The notes under the pieces are model-generated. The model was not told the origin of the DNA. It saw nothing but the letters and a program-made list of their open reading frames with translations, and made no database searches. The position numbers were made by a program, and so were the translations under genes. A stretch of 57,436 bases of DNA from Hymenobacter elongatus. GTDB lineage: Bacteria; Bacteroidota; Bacteroidia; Cytophagales; Hymenobacteraceae. Shown piece after piece: positions 8,734 through 19,300 of this stretch; within the stretch, counting starts at the first letter, position 1; each line of letters begins with the position of its first letter. The stretch covers positions 1 to 57,436 of the forward strand of contig NZ_SRLD01000035.1 of the NCBI RefSeq assembly GCF_004745955.1. The letters are read 5' to 3'.

Positions 8734-10374
8734 TTAGAATACCAGCTTTAGGTCTTCTACTTCCCAGTTGGCCCGCACTTGAATCGGAGCGGGAGCCAGA
8801 TACACGGGCTCGGCGGGAACAATGAGCTTGGGGTCGCCGCCGCGCCAGGTGCCGTCGGCATCGGCGTCGATGAGGACCCGCAGGCGGTAGTTGCCCGGGG
8901 TCAGGTTATCGAAGCGGAAGGTATTTTTAGGGCTTTCCAGAAAGGCGACTACCTGACTTGTGGCATTGAGCAGCTGCACCTGGTAGCGGGTGTAGCGGGT
9001 TTGCACCACCCCGGCCACGCTGCCCACCGCCGACTGTTCGCTAACCGGCAGCTGGAGGGCCCGCAGCCCCAGCCGCTGCCCGGTGATGGTAGTCACAGCC
9101 GTTGAATCGAGCAGGATGCTGACCGTCTTCTTCGCTTTCGTGTTCAGGGTGATGGTCAGCTGGGTCCGGTCGGGGCTCAGCGTCGCTTCCTGAGGCACCC
9201 GAATCGGCTTGCGGGTAGTCGAGTCTTCCAGCAGCGTACCAATGGGCTGCTTGGTAAACGGCCGCAGGGGCTCGGCAAACAGAAATTTGACCTGGCCCTG
9301 GCGGTACACGTCCCGAGGGTTTCCTTCTACCGAATACAGTGCCGCCCGCCGCGCAGTGCCGGTGATGGTGCCCGGGAATTTCACGTTGATAGTGTCGCGG
9401 CCGGTGTTGCCGAGGCTGTCGGTGGCGGCCAGCACGTAGCGGCCTTCTGCCAGCGCCGGCGTGCGGAAAAGCGTGACGCTGCGGCCCCGGTCGCCGAGCA
9501 GCACGGCTTCGTTGAGCGCATTGGGCGCACTAGCGGTGACAGGCGGCGCACCCAGGGCCGCCAGCGTGGCCTGGCGTAGTCCTTCGTTGAAGGAAATTTT
9601 GAACTGTGTGGGTGCACTCTGCTGGCTGGAAATAATAGGCCGGCGGGCATCGGGCCGCACCAGCACGAGCCGCAGCGAGTCGAGGCCGGGCCGCACCGTA
9701 ATGGGCTCGGGCAGGTAGCCGATCTGCTCGCCTTCTTCGTAGCGGCCGCTCTGGTTTTTGTCGGCCAGGGCAAATAGGCGGTAGCGGCCTACTTTCAGAC
9801 TCTTCAGGAAAAATGCCCCGGCCTTGTCGGCGCGGGCCAGGTAGTAGGGCTTGCCCCGCCGGATGGTGAGTGTATCGGCCGCCGGATAGAGCACCACTGA
9901 TACCTCGGCGGCCGGCTCCCCGCTGAGCAGGCTCGTAACCGTGCCGCGTACGGAACCCGAGTCGAGCTGGGCCCCCGTGCTGAAGGTGACGGCGACATTC
10001 TGAGCGGGCAGGTTTTCGGTGATGTCCGTTACGGCCTCGCGGAAGTTGAAGGTGTAGGTGGTATTGGCCTGAAAAGGCTTTTCGAAGATGAGCGAAATGG
10101 CGTCGCGCTCCTCTTTCACCTTGTACTTGTCGTCATCGCCCAGCACGGGAGCTACAATCAGGTTCTTCACCAGGTCTTTCACCTGCACCGCTTCCGAGAA
10201 CTCCAGCCGGATTACCTGCTGCCGCACGTTGCGCGCGCCCTGCACCGGCGACGTACCGGTGAGCTTCGGCGGCGTCGTGTCGCGTGGGCCGCCTTCGGGC
10301 GAGCTTACGGAAGCGCAGCCACTGAAAACAGCCCCGGCGGTCAGCAAAAAAAGCAGGTTAGCGCGAACGGACAT
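8734..10374 (-). CDS. Secreted Ig-like-domain lipoprotein
   Basis: The start is placed at 10374 because translation then begins directly with a lipoprotein signal peptide (MSVRANLLFLLTAGAVFSGC, lipobox FSGC). The mature protein opens with SPEGGPRDTTPPKL, typical of the Bacteroidota Ig-like (Big_5) lipoproteins, followed by a bacterial Ig domain (about residues 35-135) and a carboxypeptidase-regulatory-like fold (SVRGTVTSLLSGEPAAEVSVVLYP). The C-terminal part has further beta-rich repeats ending in a GNYRLRVLIDADADGTWRGG segment. A cell-envelope structural or binding role is likely. The start overlaps the upstream small gene by 17 bases, indicating co-transcription. Confidence 0.85.
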   Translation of the reverse strand: MSVRANLLFLLTAGAVFSGCASVSSPEGGPRDTTPPKLTGTSPVQGARNVRQQVIRLEFSEAVQVKDLVKNLIVAPVLGDDDKYKVKEERDAISLIFEKPFQANTTYTFNFREAVTDITENLPAQNVAVTFSTGAQLDSGSVRGTVTSLLSGEPAAEVSVVLYPAADTLTIRRGKPYYLARADKAGAFFLKSLKVGRYRLFALADKNQSGRYEEGEQIGYLPEPITVRPGLDSLRLVLVRPDARRPIISSQQSAPTQFKISFNEGLRQATLAALGAPPVTASAPNALNEAVLLGDRGRSVTLFRTPALAEGRYVLAATDSLGNTGRDTINVKFPGTITGTARRAALYSVEGNPRDVYRQGQVKFLFAEPLRPFTKQPIGTLLEDSTTRKPIRVPQEATLSPDRTQLTITLNTKAKKTVSILLDSTAVTTITGQRLGLRALQLPVSEQSAVGSVAGVVQTRYTRYQVQLLNATSQVVAFLESPKNTFRFDNLTPGNYRLRVLIDADADGTWRGGDPKLIVPAEPVYLAPAPIQVRANWEVEDLKLVF

Positions 10375-10687
10375 TATACAGGAGAAGCGTGGTGACGGTG
10401 AGAACAGCAATGGCAACGGCTATACGCAGGCTGGTTTTGCGCGTGGGCTTGTCGGCGTCGTCTACGGTGGGCTGCCAGGCCAGCGCCGGTGCCGCAACCA
10501 CCGAATCGGGCCGGAGTATCGGTTTAGTGGTATCGGGCAGCATAACGAAGGCCGGCCGGTGTAGCGTGTGGGCCGAAGCGTTCAGGAGGGGCCGGAAGCC
10601 CGCCGCCTCCCCTCCCCTATCGGCGGCCGTAGCGCCGAAGCCGGGCAGTAGCAACCCAATGGTGAGCAGGAGCAGCCCGGCACGCAT
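10358..10687 (-). CDS. Small secreted or membrane-anchored protein
   Basis: The 109-residue product has an N-terminal signal-like helix (LLLLTIGLLLPGFGATAA) and a C-terminal membrane helix (IAVAIAVLTVTTLLLYN) followed by RSR. The middle is proline-rich and unstructured. It sits between the methyltransferase (3-base gap) and the Ig-like lipoprotein (17-base overlap), so the three genes look like one operon. I do not recognise a family; it could help place or anchor the lipoprotein. Confidence 0.65.
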   Translation of the reverse strand: MRAGLLLLTIGLLLPGFGATAADRGGEAAGFRPLLNASAHTLHRPAFVMLPDTTKPILRPDSVVAAPALAWQPTVDDADKPTRKTSLRIAVAIAVLTVTTLLLYNVRSR

Positions 10688-10690
10688 AGC

Positions 10691-11584
10691 TCAGCGCTTG
10701 TGCGCCACGTAAATAACGCTCGAATAGAGTCCTTCGTGTTCTTCGGCGTACTTATTGGACTTGTAGCCCGCTTTGAGCACGTTCAGCAATCCGCCGCCCC
10801 GCTCGGCCCGGTGCTTCTCGCTGAGCATGCTCACGTAGTAGGCATCCAGGGGCAGCGGCAGGGTTTCGGGCACCGTGAGCTTGTGCTTTTTGAGCAGCAG
10901 CTTCATGGTTTTGGGGCTGAAATGATACAAATGCCGCGGCACGTCGTAGGCAGCCCAGTCCTGGCGGTAGTGCTGGGCGTCGAGGCTGTCCACGTTGGGC
11001 ACGGCGATGATGAGCACGCCGTCGGGCTTCAGCAGACGCACGAGCTGTTGCAGCGTTTCGTTCAGCGTATGCACGTGTTCGAGTACGTGCCAAAGCGTAA
11101 TGGCATCGAAGGAGCCCGTTGCGAACGTCACCAAACTCTCGTTGCCGATGGGCTGGCCCACGCGCTCCGTCGCCTCCTGCCGGGCGCGGGCATTAGGCTC
11201 TACGCCCGCCACTTGCCAGTTATCGGAGCGGCAGGCCGTCAGAAAATGCCCGGTGCCGCAGCCGTAATCCAGGATTTTGCCTTTGCGCGGTGCCAGCTTG
11301 TTGACCAACGCCACCTTGCGGCGCATGGTGAAAAACCGCGCAACTTTATAGGCTTGGTTGATAACGCCGGTAGCCGTGCTGTTGTGCGACACGTAGTCGT
11401 CGGACTCGTAGTAGCGCCCGATGGCCTCGACGTCGGGGCGCGGGTTGGTAAACTGAAAGGTGCAATTCTGACACTGCACGATGGCAAAGCTTTCCTTGCT
11501 GACGGACTTGTCTTCTACGACCAGCTTGTTGCGAAACTCGCTTTTGCCGCAGACCGGGCAATTATCCAGACGTTCGTAAGACAC
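10691..11584 (-). CDS. Class I SAM-dependent methyltransferase with N-terminal zinc ribbon
   Basis: In this 297-residue protein four cysteines (NCPVCGK near residue 9 and VQCQNC near 37) form a putative zinc-binding element, followed by a Rossmann methyltransferase with motif I ILDYGCGTGHFL and the post-I acidic residue in VAGVEPN. A WHVLEHVH segment fits the small-molecule/sugar C-methyltransferase-like group (Methyltransf_23). The substrate cannot be read from sequence; family members often act on sugars, lipids or quinone-like molecules. It is first in a probable three-gene operon with the small membrane protein and the Ig-like lipoprotein. Confidence 0.85.
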   Translation of the reverse strand: MSYERLDNCPVCGKSEFRNKLVVEDKSVSKESFAIVQCQNCTFQFTNPRPDVEAIGRYYESDDYVSHNSTATGVINQAYKVARFFTMRRKVALVNKLAPRKGKILDYGCGTGHFLTACRSDNWQVAGVEPNARARQEATERVGQPIGNESLVTFATGSFDAITLWHVLEHVHTLNETLQQLVRLLKPDGVLIIAVPNVDSLDAQHYRQDWAAYDVPRHLYHFSPKTMKLLLKKHKLTVPETLPLPLDAYYVSMLSEKHRAERGGGLLNVLKAGYKSNKYAEEHEGLYSSVIYVAHKR

Positions 11585-11596
11585 GCTTTTTTGAAT

Positions 11597-11693
11597 TTAG
11601 AAGTAAGAAGTGAGAACTCAGAGCTCAGAAGCCGGAGGGAGCAGCAACTGCTTTTCCGTCCTTAACTTCTGAATTCTGAGTTCCCACGTCTCA
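11597..11693. repeat. Inverted repeat between methyltransferase and mnmG
   Basis: AAGTGAGAACTCAGAG and AGCTCAGAAG on the left pair with CTTCTGAATTCTGAGTT on the right. A related unit (AGTGAGAACTTAGAATAGAG) occurs in the gap at 33904-33990, suggesting a dispersed intergenic family. Confidence 0.55.
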
Positions 11694-11694
11694 A

Positions 11695-13563
<1,869 letters not shown>

Positions 13564-13631
13564 GGCAGCGGGGGTTGAAAGCTAAGCACTGTCCGGATGA
13601 ACAGCGGGAAAGAGGATAGAGTGCCGGTGGG

Positions 13632-14174
13632 TTAGGAAGTCGCTGCTGCAGTGGCCTGAGTGCGCTGGTAGACCAGGGCCAATGCGGCCCGCAACGGCTC
13701 GGCCAGCGCGGCATCCGACCCGATAGCCGTTTCGGTGAGGCCGCGCCCGGCTATGGGCAAGGTCGGCGACGCGGCTGGTAGCACCTCGGCCCCCATGGTC
13801 GTTAAAATCTCGATCAGCGACGCCTGGGCGTGCGTAGCCCGGGGTGAAGTATTGAACAGCGCAACAGGCTTGCCGGCCAACTCGCCGCTGCTCACCACCC
13901 AGTCCAGCGCATTTTTGAGCACGCCCGGCACTCCATGCGCATACTCCGGACTGGAAATCAGCACCGCCGAGCACTGCTGCAGAGCAGCCCGGAAAGCCAG
14001 CACCGCTTCGGCTACCTGCGGGCCATCGAGGTCCGGATTGAAGTGAGGCAAGTCGTTTAGTCCTTCGTACACGGTCGTTTGTGCGCCGCCCGGCGTCAGG
14101 GCCGCCAAGCTGCGCACCACTACCGAGTTGGTGGAAGCAGAGCGCAGACTACCGGAAATTGCGAGAAAGAGCAT
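13632..14174 (-). CDS. NADPH-dependent FMN reductase family protein
   Basis: The start at 14174 gives MLFLAISGSLRSASTNS, placing the flavodoxin-like phosphate-binding loop (SGSLRxxSxN) at the N-terminus, as usual; an upstream in-frame ATG would add an unlikely cysteine-rich leader running through a terminator. The 180-residue product has the ISSPEYAHGVPGVLKNALDW signature of NAD(P)H:FMN/quinone/chromate reductases. It is cytosolic and probably acts in redox defence or flavin supply. It lies 68 bases upstream of mnmG's start, in the same direction. Confidence 0.88.
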   Translation of the reverse strand: MLFLAISGSLRSASTNSVVVRSLAALTPGGAQTTVYEGLNDLPHFNPDLDGPQVAEAVLAFRAALQQCSAVLISSPEYAHGVPGVLKNALDWVVSSGELAGKPVALFNTSPRATHAQASLIEILTTMGAEVLPAASPTLPIAGRGLTETAIGSDAALAEPLRAALALVYQRTQATAAATS

Positions 14175-14195
14175 GCAAGGAGAGCTGGATAAAAG

Positions 14196-14227
14196 AAAAG
14201 CCGCTCGTTTGGGCGAGTGGCTTTTTT
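14196..14227 (-). terminator. Terminator between ATE-like gene and flavin reductase
   Basis: A stem AAAAGCCGCTCG with CGAGTGGCTTTT, small loop and a T-run, lies between the stop of the upstream transferase gene and the ATG at 14174. Confidence 0.8.
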
Positions 14228-14300
14228 GAAAGCAAATACGCAACGTGCTCAGAACGTGCGCAAAGATAAGCAGGAATCCTGTTTTTGCGCAGCAGCCCAT

Positions 14301-15029
14301 TCACTCCCCAGTTTCCTCTTCCAGGTCCTCCGCCTGCCAATCGGCCAGCAGCTCAGCCGATTGCCGCGCTACATCGGCCCAGGAAAACGGAAGCCACCGG
14401 CCGCTGCGGCAGTCGAAGGCTTCCGTTGCGGCCGGGCAGGGGAATAGCTTGTAGTCGAATTTGGGATAGTTGTGCACCACATAGCCGGGGTAATAGTAGC
14501 GGTGCTGCTGGCGTCGGGCATGCTCTATTTTGAGCAGCATCAGGTATTTGCCCAGGCTGTGCTTGCGGTAGTCGGGATGGTAGAAGTTCATAATCCCGGC
14601 CAGGCTGCGCGCCCCGCTGTCGAAAATACCGGCCGCAACCAGCCGGCTCCCATCCCGCACTTCGATTACGGTAGTGCGAAAGGCGTTATGCTCGGCCCCG
14701 GCCAGTAGAAACGACTCCACGCTGGGCGGCGCATCGAAGGTGATGGAACTGAGGTAGGCCGCGTACAGCTCTTCCAGCTCCTGGGTCAGGTGGAAAGGCC
14801 GGAACTCCACCGCAAATCGTTTGCTGAGGCGCAACAGCCGGCGTTGCTCGGGGCCGTAGTGCACATCGGCCAGCACCAGGCGCAGCCAATGCACGGTGTA
14901 CAGGCCTTCGTCGATGGGCAGGAAGCGGCAGGTGAATAAGTCCTGATGCATCCGGTAGTAGCCCTGGCTCAGGTAAAAATCCAGTGCTGGCCCAGGCAGT
15001 ATAAGGTTATGAGTAGGCGTGGCGGACAT
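14301..15029 (-). CDS. Arginyl-tRNA--protein transferase (ATE/Bpt)-like protein
   Basis: The 242-residue sequence follows the bacterial ATE/Bpt pattern: QGYYRMHQDLFTC near residue 20, PEQRRLLRLSKRF, a central LAGIMNFYHPDYRKHSLGKY block with GNAT-like fold, and YYYPGYVVHNYPKFDYK. Family members add Arg or Leu to N-terminal acidic residues and feed the N-degron pathway. Only one cysteine of the usual N-terminal CxxC-type cluster is evident, so the substrate preference is unsure. It is flanked by palindromes upstream and a terminator downstream, so it is a single-gene unit. Confidence 0.75.
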   Translation of the reverse strand: MSATPTHNLILPGPALDFYLSQGYYRMHQDLFTCRFLPIDEGLYTVHWLRLVLADVHYGPEQRRLLRLSKRFAVEFRPFHLTQELEELYAAYLSSITFDAPPSVESFLLAGAEHNAFRTTVIEVRDGSRLVAAGIFDSGARSLAGIMNFYHPDYRKHSLGKYLMLLKIEHARRQQHRYYYPGYVVHNYPKFDYKLFPCPAATEAFDCRSGRWLPFSWADVARQSAELLADWQAEDLEEETGE

Positions 15030-15064
15030 GGAGTGCTAAGAGAAACATCAACGGTCGGTGGAAA

Positions 15065-15106
15065 GCAGAACGTCATTCCGAGCGCAGCCGAGGAATGACG
15101 TTCTGC
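15065..15106. repeat. Perfect inverted repeat
   Basis: The arms GCAGAACGTCATTCC and GGAATGACGTTCTGC enclose a 12-base loop. It lies just upstream of the ATE-like gene and next to the larger palindrome. Confidence 0.75.
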
Positions 15107-15131
15107 ACAACAACACTTTTTGGTCTGGCTA

Positions 15132-15283
15132 AGAAGCTGTTCGAGTTAGAAAGAAAATTCTGAAACGGTCATGCTGAGCGCAGTCGAAGCATCTCTCCCG
15201 CTTCGTTGCACTGCTCAAACGAAGCGGGAGAGATGCTTCGACTGCGCTCAGCATGACCGTTTTTAATAACTCAAACAGCTTCT
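15132..15283. repeat. Nested palindromic element with 45-base perfect arms
   Basis: Inner arms at 15163-15207 and 15218-15262 are perfectly complementary over 45 bases (starting AAACGGTCATGCTGAGCG) around a 10-base loop. Outer 17-base arms (AGAAGCTGTTCGAGTTA at 15132 and its complement at 15267, one mismatch) enclose them. Perfect arms suggest recent spread or active conservation, as in REP- or MITE-like elements. It fills the gap between the ATE-like gene and ybeY. Confidence 0.85.
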
Positions 15284-15290
15284 AAGAAAC

Positions 15291-15319
15291 AAAAAACGCC
15301 CGCAGTCGTGCGGGCGTTT
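15291..15319 (-). terminator. Terminator of the DUF4175-ATPase-ybeY gene group
   Basis: An AAACGCCCGCA/TGCGGGCGTTT stem with four-base loop and a T-run on the minus-strand side lies 38 bases after the ybeY stop. Confidence 0.85.
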
Positions 15320-15357
15320 CTATAAAAGTAAGGCTGGAAAAGCCGGCTGGCGGCAAG

Positions 15358-15849
15358 TTAAAACGTACGCAGCGAGAGGCAATAGTCCTCCTTCTTGCGC
15401 ATGGCCGTCTGGCTCAGCAGGTCTTTGTCGGCGTAGCCTAGCAGGTGCAGCACACCGTGAATCATCACGCGGTGCAGCTCATCATGGAACGGAACTCCCA
15501 GCTGCGTGGCATTTTCCCGCACCCTATCTACGCTGATAAAGATGTCGCCCTCAATGATATCGGCGTCGTCGGCGTTGTCGAAGGTGATGACGTCGGTGTA
15601 CGTGTCGTGGTCGAGGTACTCGACGTTGACACGGTGCAGATAGTCGTCGGAGCAGAAAATATAAGTGAGCTGCACGATTTTGTGCTCGTGCACCTCGGCG
15701 ATACGCTCAATCCAGGACGTGAGGGCTTCGGCCTCGGCCAATTCAAACACGACATCCTCTACCAGAAACTCGATGCCGTGCGACTCGTGCGAGTCTTCGG
15801 GCAGGCCGCTGGTCAGGTCATCTTCCGTTCCGGGAGGGTGCTGGTTCAT
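15358..15849 (-). CDS. ybeY: Endoribonuclease YbeY (16S rRNA maturation)
   Basis: The product is 163 residues. YbeY is a zinc-dependent endoribonuclease in 16S rRNA 3'-end maturation and ribosome quality control. The metal site HGVLHLLGYADKD is visible; the usual third histidine (HxxxHxxxxxH) is replaced by Asp, a variant I believe is common in Bacteroidota. The preceding TDVITFDN block is also typical. About 25 extra N-terminal residues are acidic and probably disordered, so a later start is possible. The ATG overlaps the stop of the upstream ATPase gene (ATGA), showing translational coupling. Confidence 0.93.
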   Translation of the reverse strand: MNQHPPGTEDDLTSGLPEDSHESHGIEFLVEDVVFELAEAEALTSWIERIAEVHEHKIVQLTYIFCSDDYLHRVNVEYLDHDTYTDVITFDNADDADIIEGDIFISVDRVRENATQLGVPFHDELHRVMIHGVLHLLGYADKDLLSQTAMRKKEDYCLSLRTF

Positions 15850-16304
15850 GCCGCGTGGTCGGAGGAAATGGTATCGGTTTCGGAAGACTCGTCGGTTTCG
15901 ACGGGCGCGAGCATAAAGGTGAGCTGCACATTGCGGCCTTCCTTAGTGAACTCAACTTCATCGGCCAGGTGCCGGATGAGGAAGATACCACGACCCCCGG
16001 GGTTTTCCAGGTTTTCGGGCGCGGTGGGATCGAGCAAGTCGGTGAAATCGAAACCATCGCCTTCGTCCTCGACCTCAAACGTTACCCGGTCTTTGTCCAC
16101 GTAGAGCGACAGATATACGTTGCGGTCCTTGTCGAACTTGTTGCCGTGGCGAATGGCATTGTTCACGGCCTCCGTCACGGCGACCATGATATTGCCATAA
16201 ATATCATCCTCGATGTGGAAAGTATCCTTAGAGTTGTCGATAAAGCTTTCTACAACACGGATATTCTCAACGAGCGAAGGAATCTGAATTTTAACCTGTT
16301 TCAT
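15846..16304 (-). CDS. RsbW-like HATPase (anti-sigma-factor-type serine kinase)
   Basis: A 152-residue single-domain GHKL ATPase. N-box TEAVNNAIRHGNK, G1-box DEGDGFDF and G2-box GGRGIFLIRHLAD are all present, and no sensor or dimerization domain exists. This is the plan of RsbW/SpoIIAB-type switch kinases, which bind a sigma factor and phosphorylate an STAS antagonist. No STAS or sigma gene is adjacent, although a small orphan gene at 31949 could be examined. It is coupled to ybeY by a four-base overlap, so the partner may be encoded elsewhere. Confidence 0.9.
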   Translation of the reverse strand: MKQVKIQIPSLVENIRVVESFIDNSKDTFHIEDDIYGNIMVAVTEAVNNAIRHGNKFDKDRNVYLSLYVDKDRVTFEVEDEGDGFDFTDLLDPTAPENLENPGGRGIFLIRHLADEVEFTKEGRNVQLTFMLAPVETDESSETDTISSDHAA

Positions 16305-16344
16305 AGGTATGTAAAGCGAGCAGAGCGGTAAAATTAGCGGAAGA

Positions 16345-19300
16345 CTATTTCATTTTCTGAAAATATTCACTCACCTCGCGCTGATAGTACGGTGTGAGGG
16401 CCGGCGGAGTGGTCCGCAGCAGCTCCGTTTGTCGATTTTTCTGCTGCTTATACTTGTCGAAAGCGGGCGGAAATACCGGTGGGCGGCTCTGAGCGGTTTG
16501 GGCTTCGCGCTTGTCATCCTGGTCCCGCTCCCGCGCCGATTTCTCGACTTCCAGCAAACGGGTCATGATTTGGCGCTGACGCAGCACAGTCTGCTCCGTT
16601 AGCCGCTTGTTTACGAGGTCGGTTTCGGTTTGTTCCATTAATTTCTTCAGCTCGCCGGTGCCGCCCGCGCCGTTTTGGCCCTTGCCTTCCTTGCTGCCCT
16701 GCTGCAGTTTGTCGAGCTCTTTGAGGGCTTCACGGAGCATCTGCTGCTGTGCGGCCAGCTTTGCCAACTCCTCGGAAAGCGCCCGCCCAGTCTTGCCGCT
16801 CTGCTGCAGCTGCTGAATCTGCTGGTTGAGCTGCTGCTGCATCTTGCCCATCTGACCCTCGCCGGGCGAGCTGCCTTTTTTCTTCTTTTTGCCGCCGGGC
16901 TTGCCGCCGCTCTGCTTGCTTTGCTGCCCTTCGCGCTGCTGCTGCTGCAGTTGCTGCAAGGCGTCGTTGAGCATCAGGGCCAGGTTGTTCATGCTGGTCA
17001 TGGCGAGCTGCTGGCTGTTGGTGGCCCGGCCCACGTTGCGCTGCCGAATCTGGTTGAGCGACTCGTCCATCTGGCCGTTCATCTCCCCTACTTCGCGGGT
17101 CACGAAACTCTGAATCTGAAACACCTTTTTGGCCAACGCATACAGGGAGTCCTGGATGATGGCCGCGTCGTCGCGCAGCTTGCGCTGCTGCTGGCCGAGC
17201 TGCACAAAGCGCGGGTCGGTCTGGTCGACCTGGCGAAACTGCTTCATCAGATTTTCCTCGTCGAAGCTGAGCGTAATCAGGTTGTCGAGGATGTCGCGCA
17301 GGTCGTCGATGTTCTGCTGCTGCTGCTCATCCTGGTCCTCTTCCTGCTGCTGCTTCATCTTCTGGGCCATCTGCTGCATCTTCTGGGCGGCCTGCTTCTG
17401 GCTCTCGCTGGCTTTCTTATTCTGGTTTTTGGCGAGCTCCTCCTGGCTTTCCTGCTGCTGCTGGTCCACGTCCTGCTGGTCCTGCTTCATGTCGTCGGCC
17501 CCATTCTGGTTGTCGAGCTGCTCGTCCATCTTCTTAAGGTCTTCCAGGTCTTTTTTTACATCCTGAAACTCCTGCTTCTTTTCGGCTTGCTCCTGCTTCA
17601 GCTGTTCCTGCTTTTGCTGCTGCTCCTGTTTCGAGTCGCCTTTTTGCTGGTTATCCTTGTCGTTTTTCTCGGTTTGCTCGGCCAGCTTTTCCTGTTCTTT
17701 GGCCAGCTGCTCCAGCTTCTCGGTCGCCTGCTCCTGCTTCTGCTCAAACTGCAGCTGCTTGAACATCTCCAGGGCGCGCTCCAACTCTTTCTGCAGCGTA
17801 TTTTCCTTGTTTTCGAGCTGCTGCAGCATTTTCTGGAGCTGGGTGTCGGGTGCTTTCTGCTCCTCCAGCAGTTTGCGCAGCTGGTCGTAGAGCTTTTTGG
17901 TTTCGGGGTCGAGCAGCGTATCCATCAGCTTTTTCAGCTCCTCGGCCTTCTCCCGCAGCTCCTCGCTCTTGGGGTCCAGCTGGTCGTGCTTCTGGGTCAG
18001 CTCCTCAAACAGCTTCTTCATGTCGGCAATCTGCTGGTCCATCTGCTGCTTCTGCTCCAGCATGTCCTGCAGCTGCTTTTTATCCTGGAAGTTCAGGTTG
18101 CGCTTGGTCTTGAGCTTGTCCTCGGTCTTGGCCATCTCGCGCTCCAGCTTTTTCGACTTCTCCGCCGCCTGGCTCAGCTGGCTTTGCACCGACTGCGACT
18201 GGGCATTCATCTGCTCGCGCAACTCCGTTTTGGAGGGCAGCCGAAATTCCGCCGCCCGCGTCCGCGTCGATTTTGGCCCATGTACGCCGTCATTATCCCA
18301 TACTTGCAGGAAGTACTCTACCCGGTCGCCGGGCTTCAGATTCAGCGGTGCCAGGTCCCACTGGTAGGCGTAACTCTGGGCCGGGCCGCTTTGCAGGGCT
18401 AGGGAGCGGGTTTTGTAGTCGCCATTAGGCCGCGCTTTGGAGGTCACGCGGTAGTGCAACTGCAAGCGGCTCAGACCGTAGTCGTCGCGCACGGCCCCGC
18501 CCAGGGCCAGGTAGCGCAGCGAGGTAGTATCGGCGAAGCTCTCCACCGTAATTTCCGGCACCAGGTCCGGAATAGCGGTAATCTGGTACTGAATCGGGTC
18601 CCGGTTGAGGCTGGCCGCGTTGCGCAGCCGCACGGCATATTCCTGGCTCCGCAAGATGCGGCGCGACGCTTCAAAATCCTCTCCCGCCGCGGTAGCCGTC
18701 ACGGTTTCGGTAGGATTGGTGAAGAGTAGCTGCAACTCGTCGGTGGCGGCCGTCGCAAATTCCCAGCGTACGGTGCTGCCTTCGGGCACAGTCAGGTTGC
18801 CGGAGTTGCGGATGGCCTCGGCGGGCTTGCCGATATAGGCCGGATAGGTAACGTAGACGGCAAAATCGCGCAGGTTGGGCCGCTCCCGCACCAGCAAGTC
18901 GTAGTCGGGAGAGGTGAAGCCGGCCGCGGCCAGCTGAAACTCCACGTCGCGCTGCACCTGCCGGAACTCATAGGTGTAGCGGTTGCCGCTGGCTTTGGTC
19001 AGCCGCCGCTGCCGGCCCCCATACACGATGTTGATTTCGTTGGGCAGCACGTCGCCTTCCACCGTCACGGCCAGCTTGAAATCCTCGTTTTTGAAGGCTT
19101 TGAGGTCTTTGTTCTCTACCACGAACCGAAACGGCGCCGGGGGCGCGTAAGCGCGGCGGTAGTTGAAAATACGCTCGGTGCCCTGCACAAACAAGGCCGG
19201 GTACAGCAGCAGCAGCAGCAGCATAACGCCCGCCGGCACAGCTACATACTTCCACAGCGGCCGGCTTTGGGCTTTAATGTTGATACCCCGCGAGAACTCC

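Noticed and set aside
16675..18402. Very long Leu-rich open frame antisense to the DUF4175 gene
   Set aside because: It mirrors the CAG/GAG-rich codons of the coiled coil on the other strand; the sense frame has recognisable domains and normal length.
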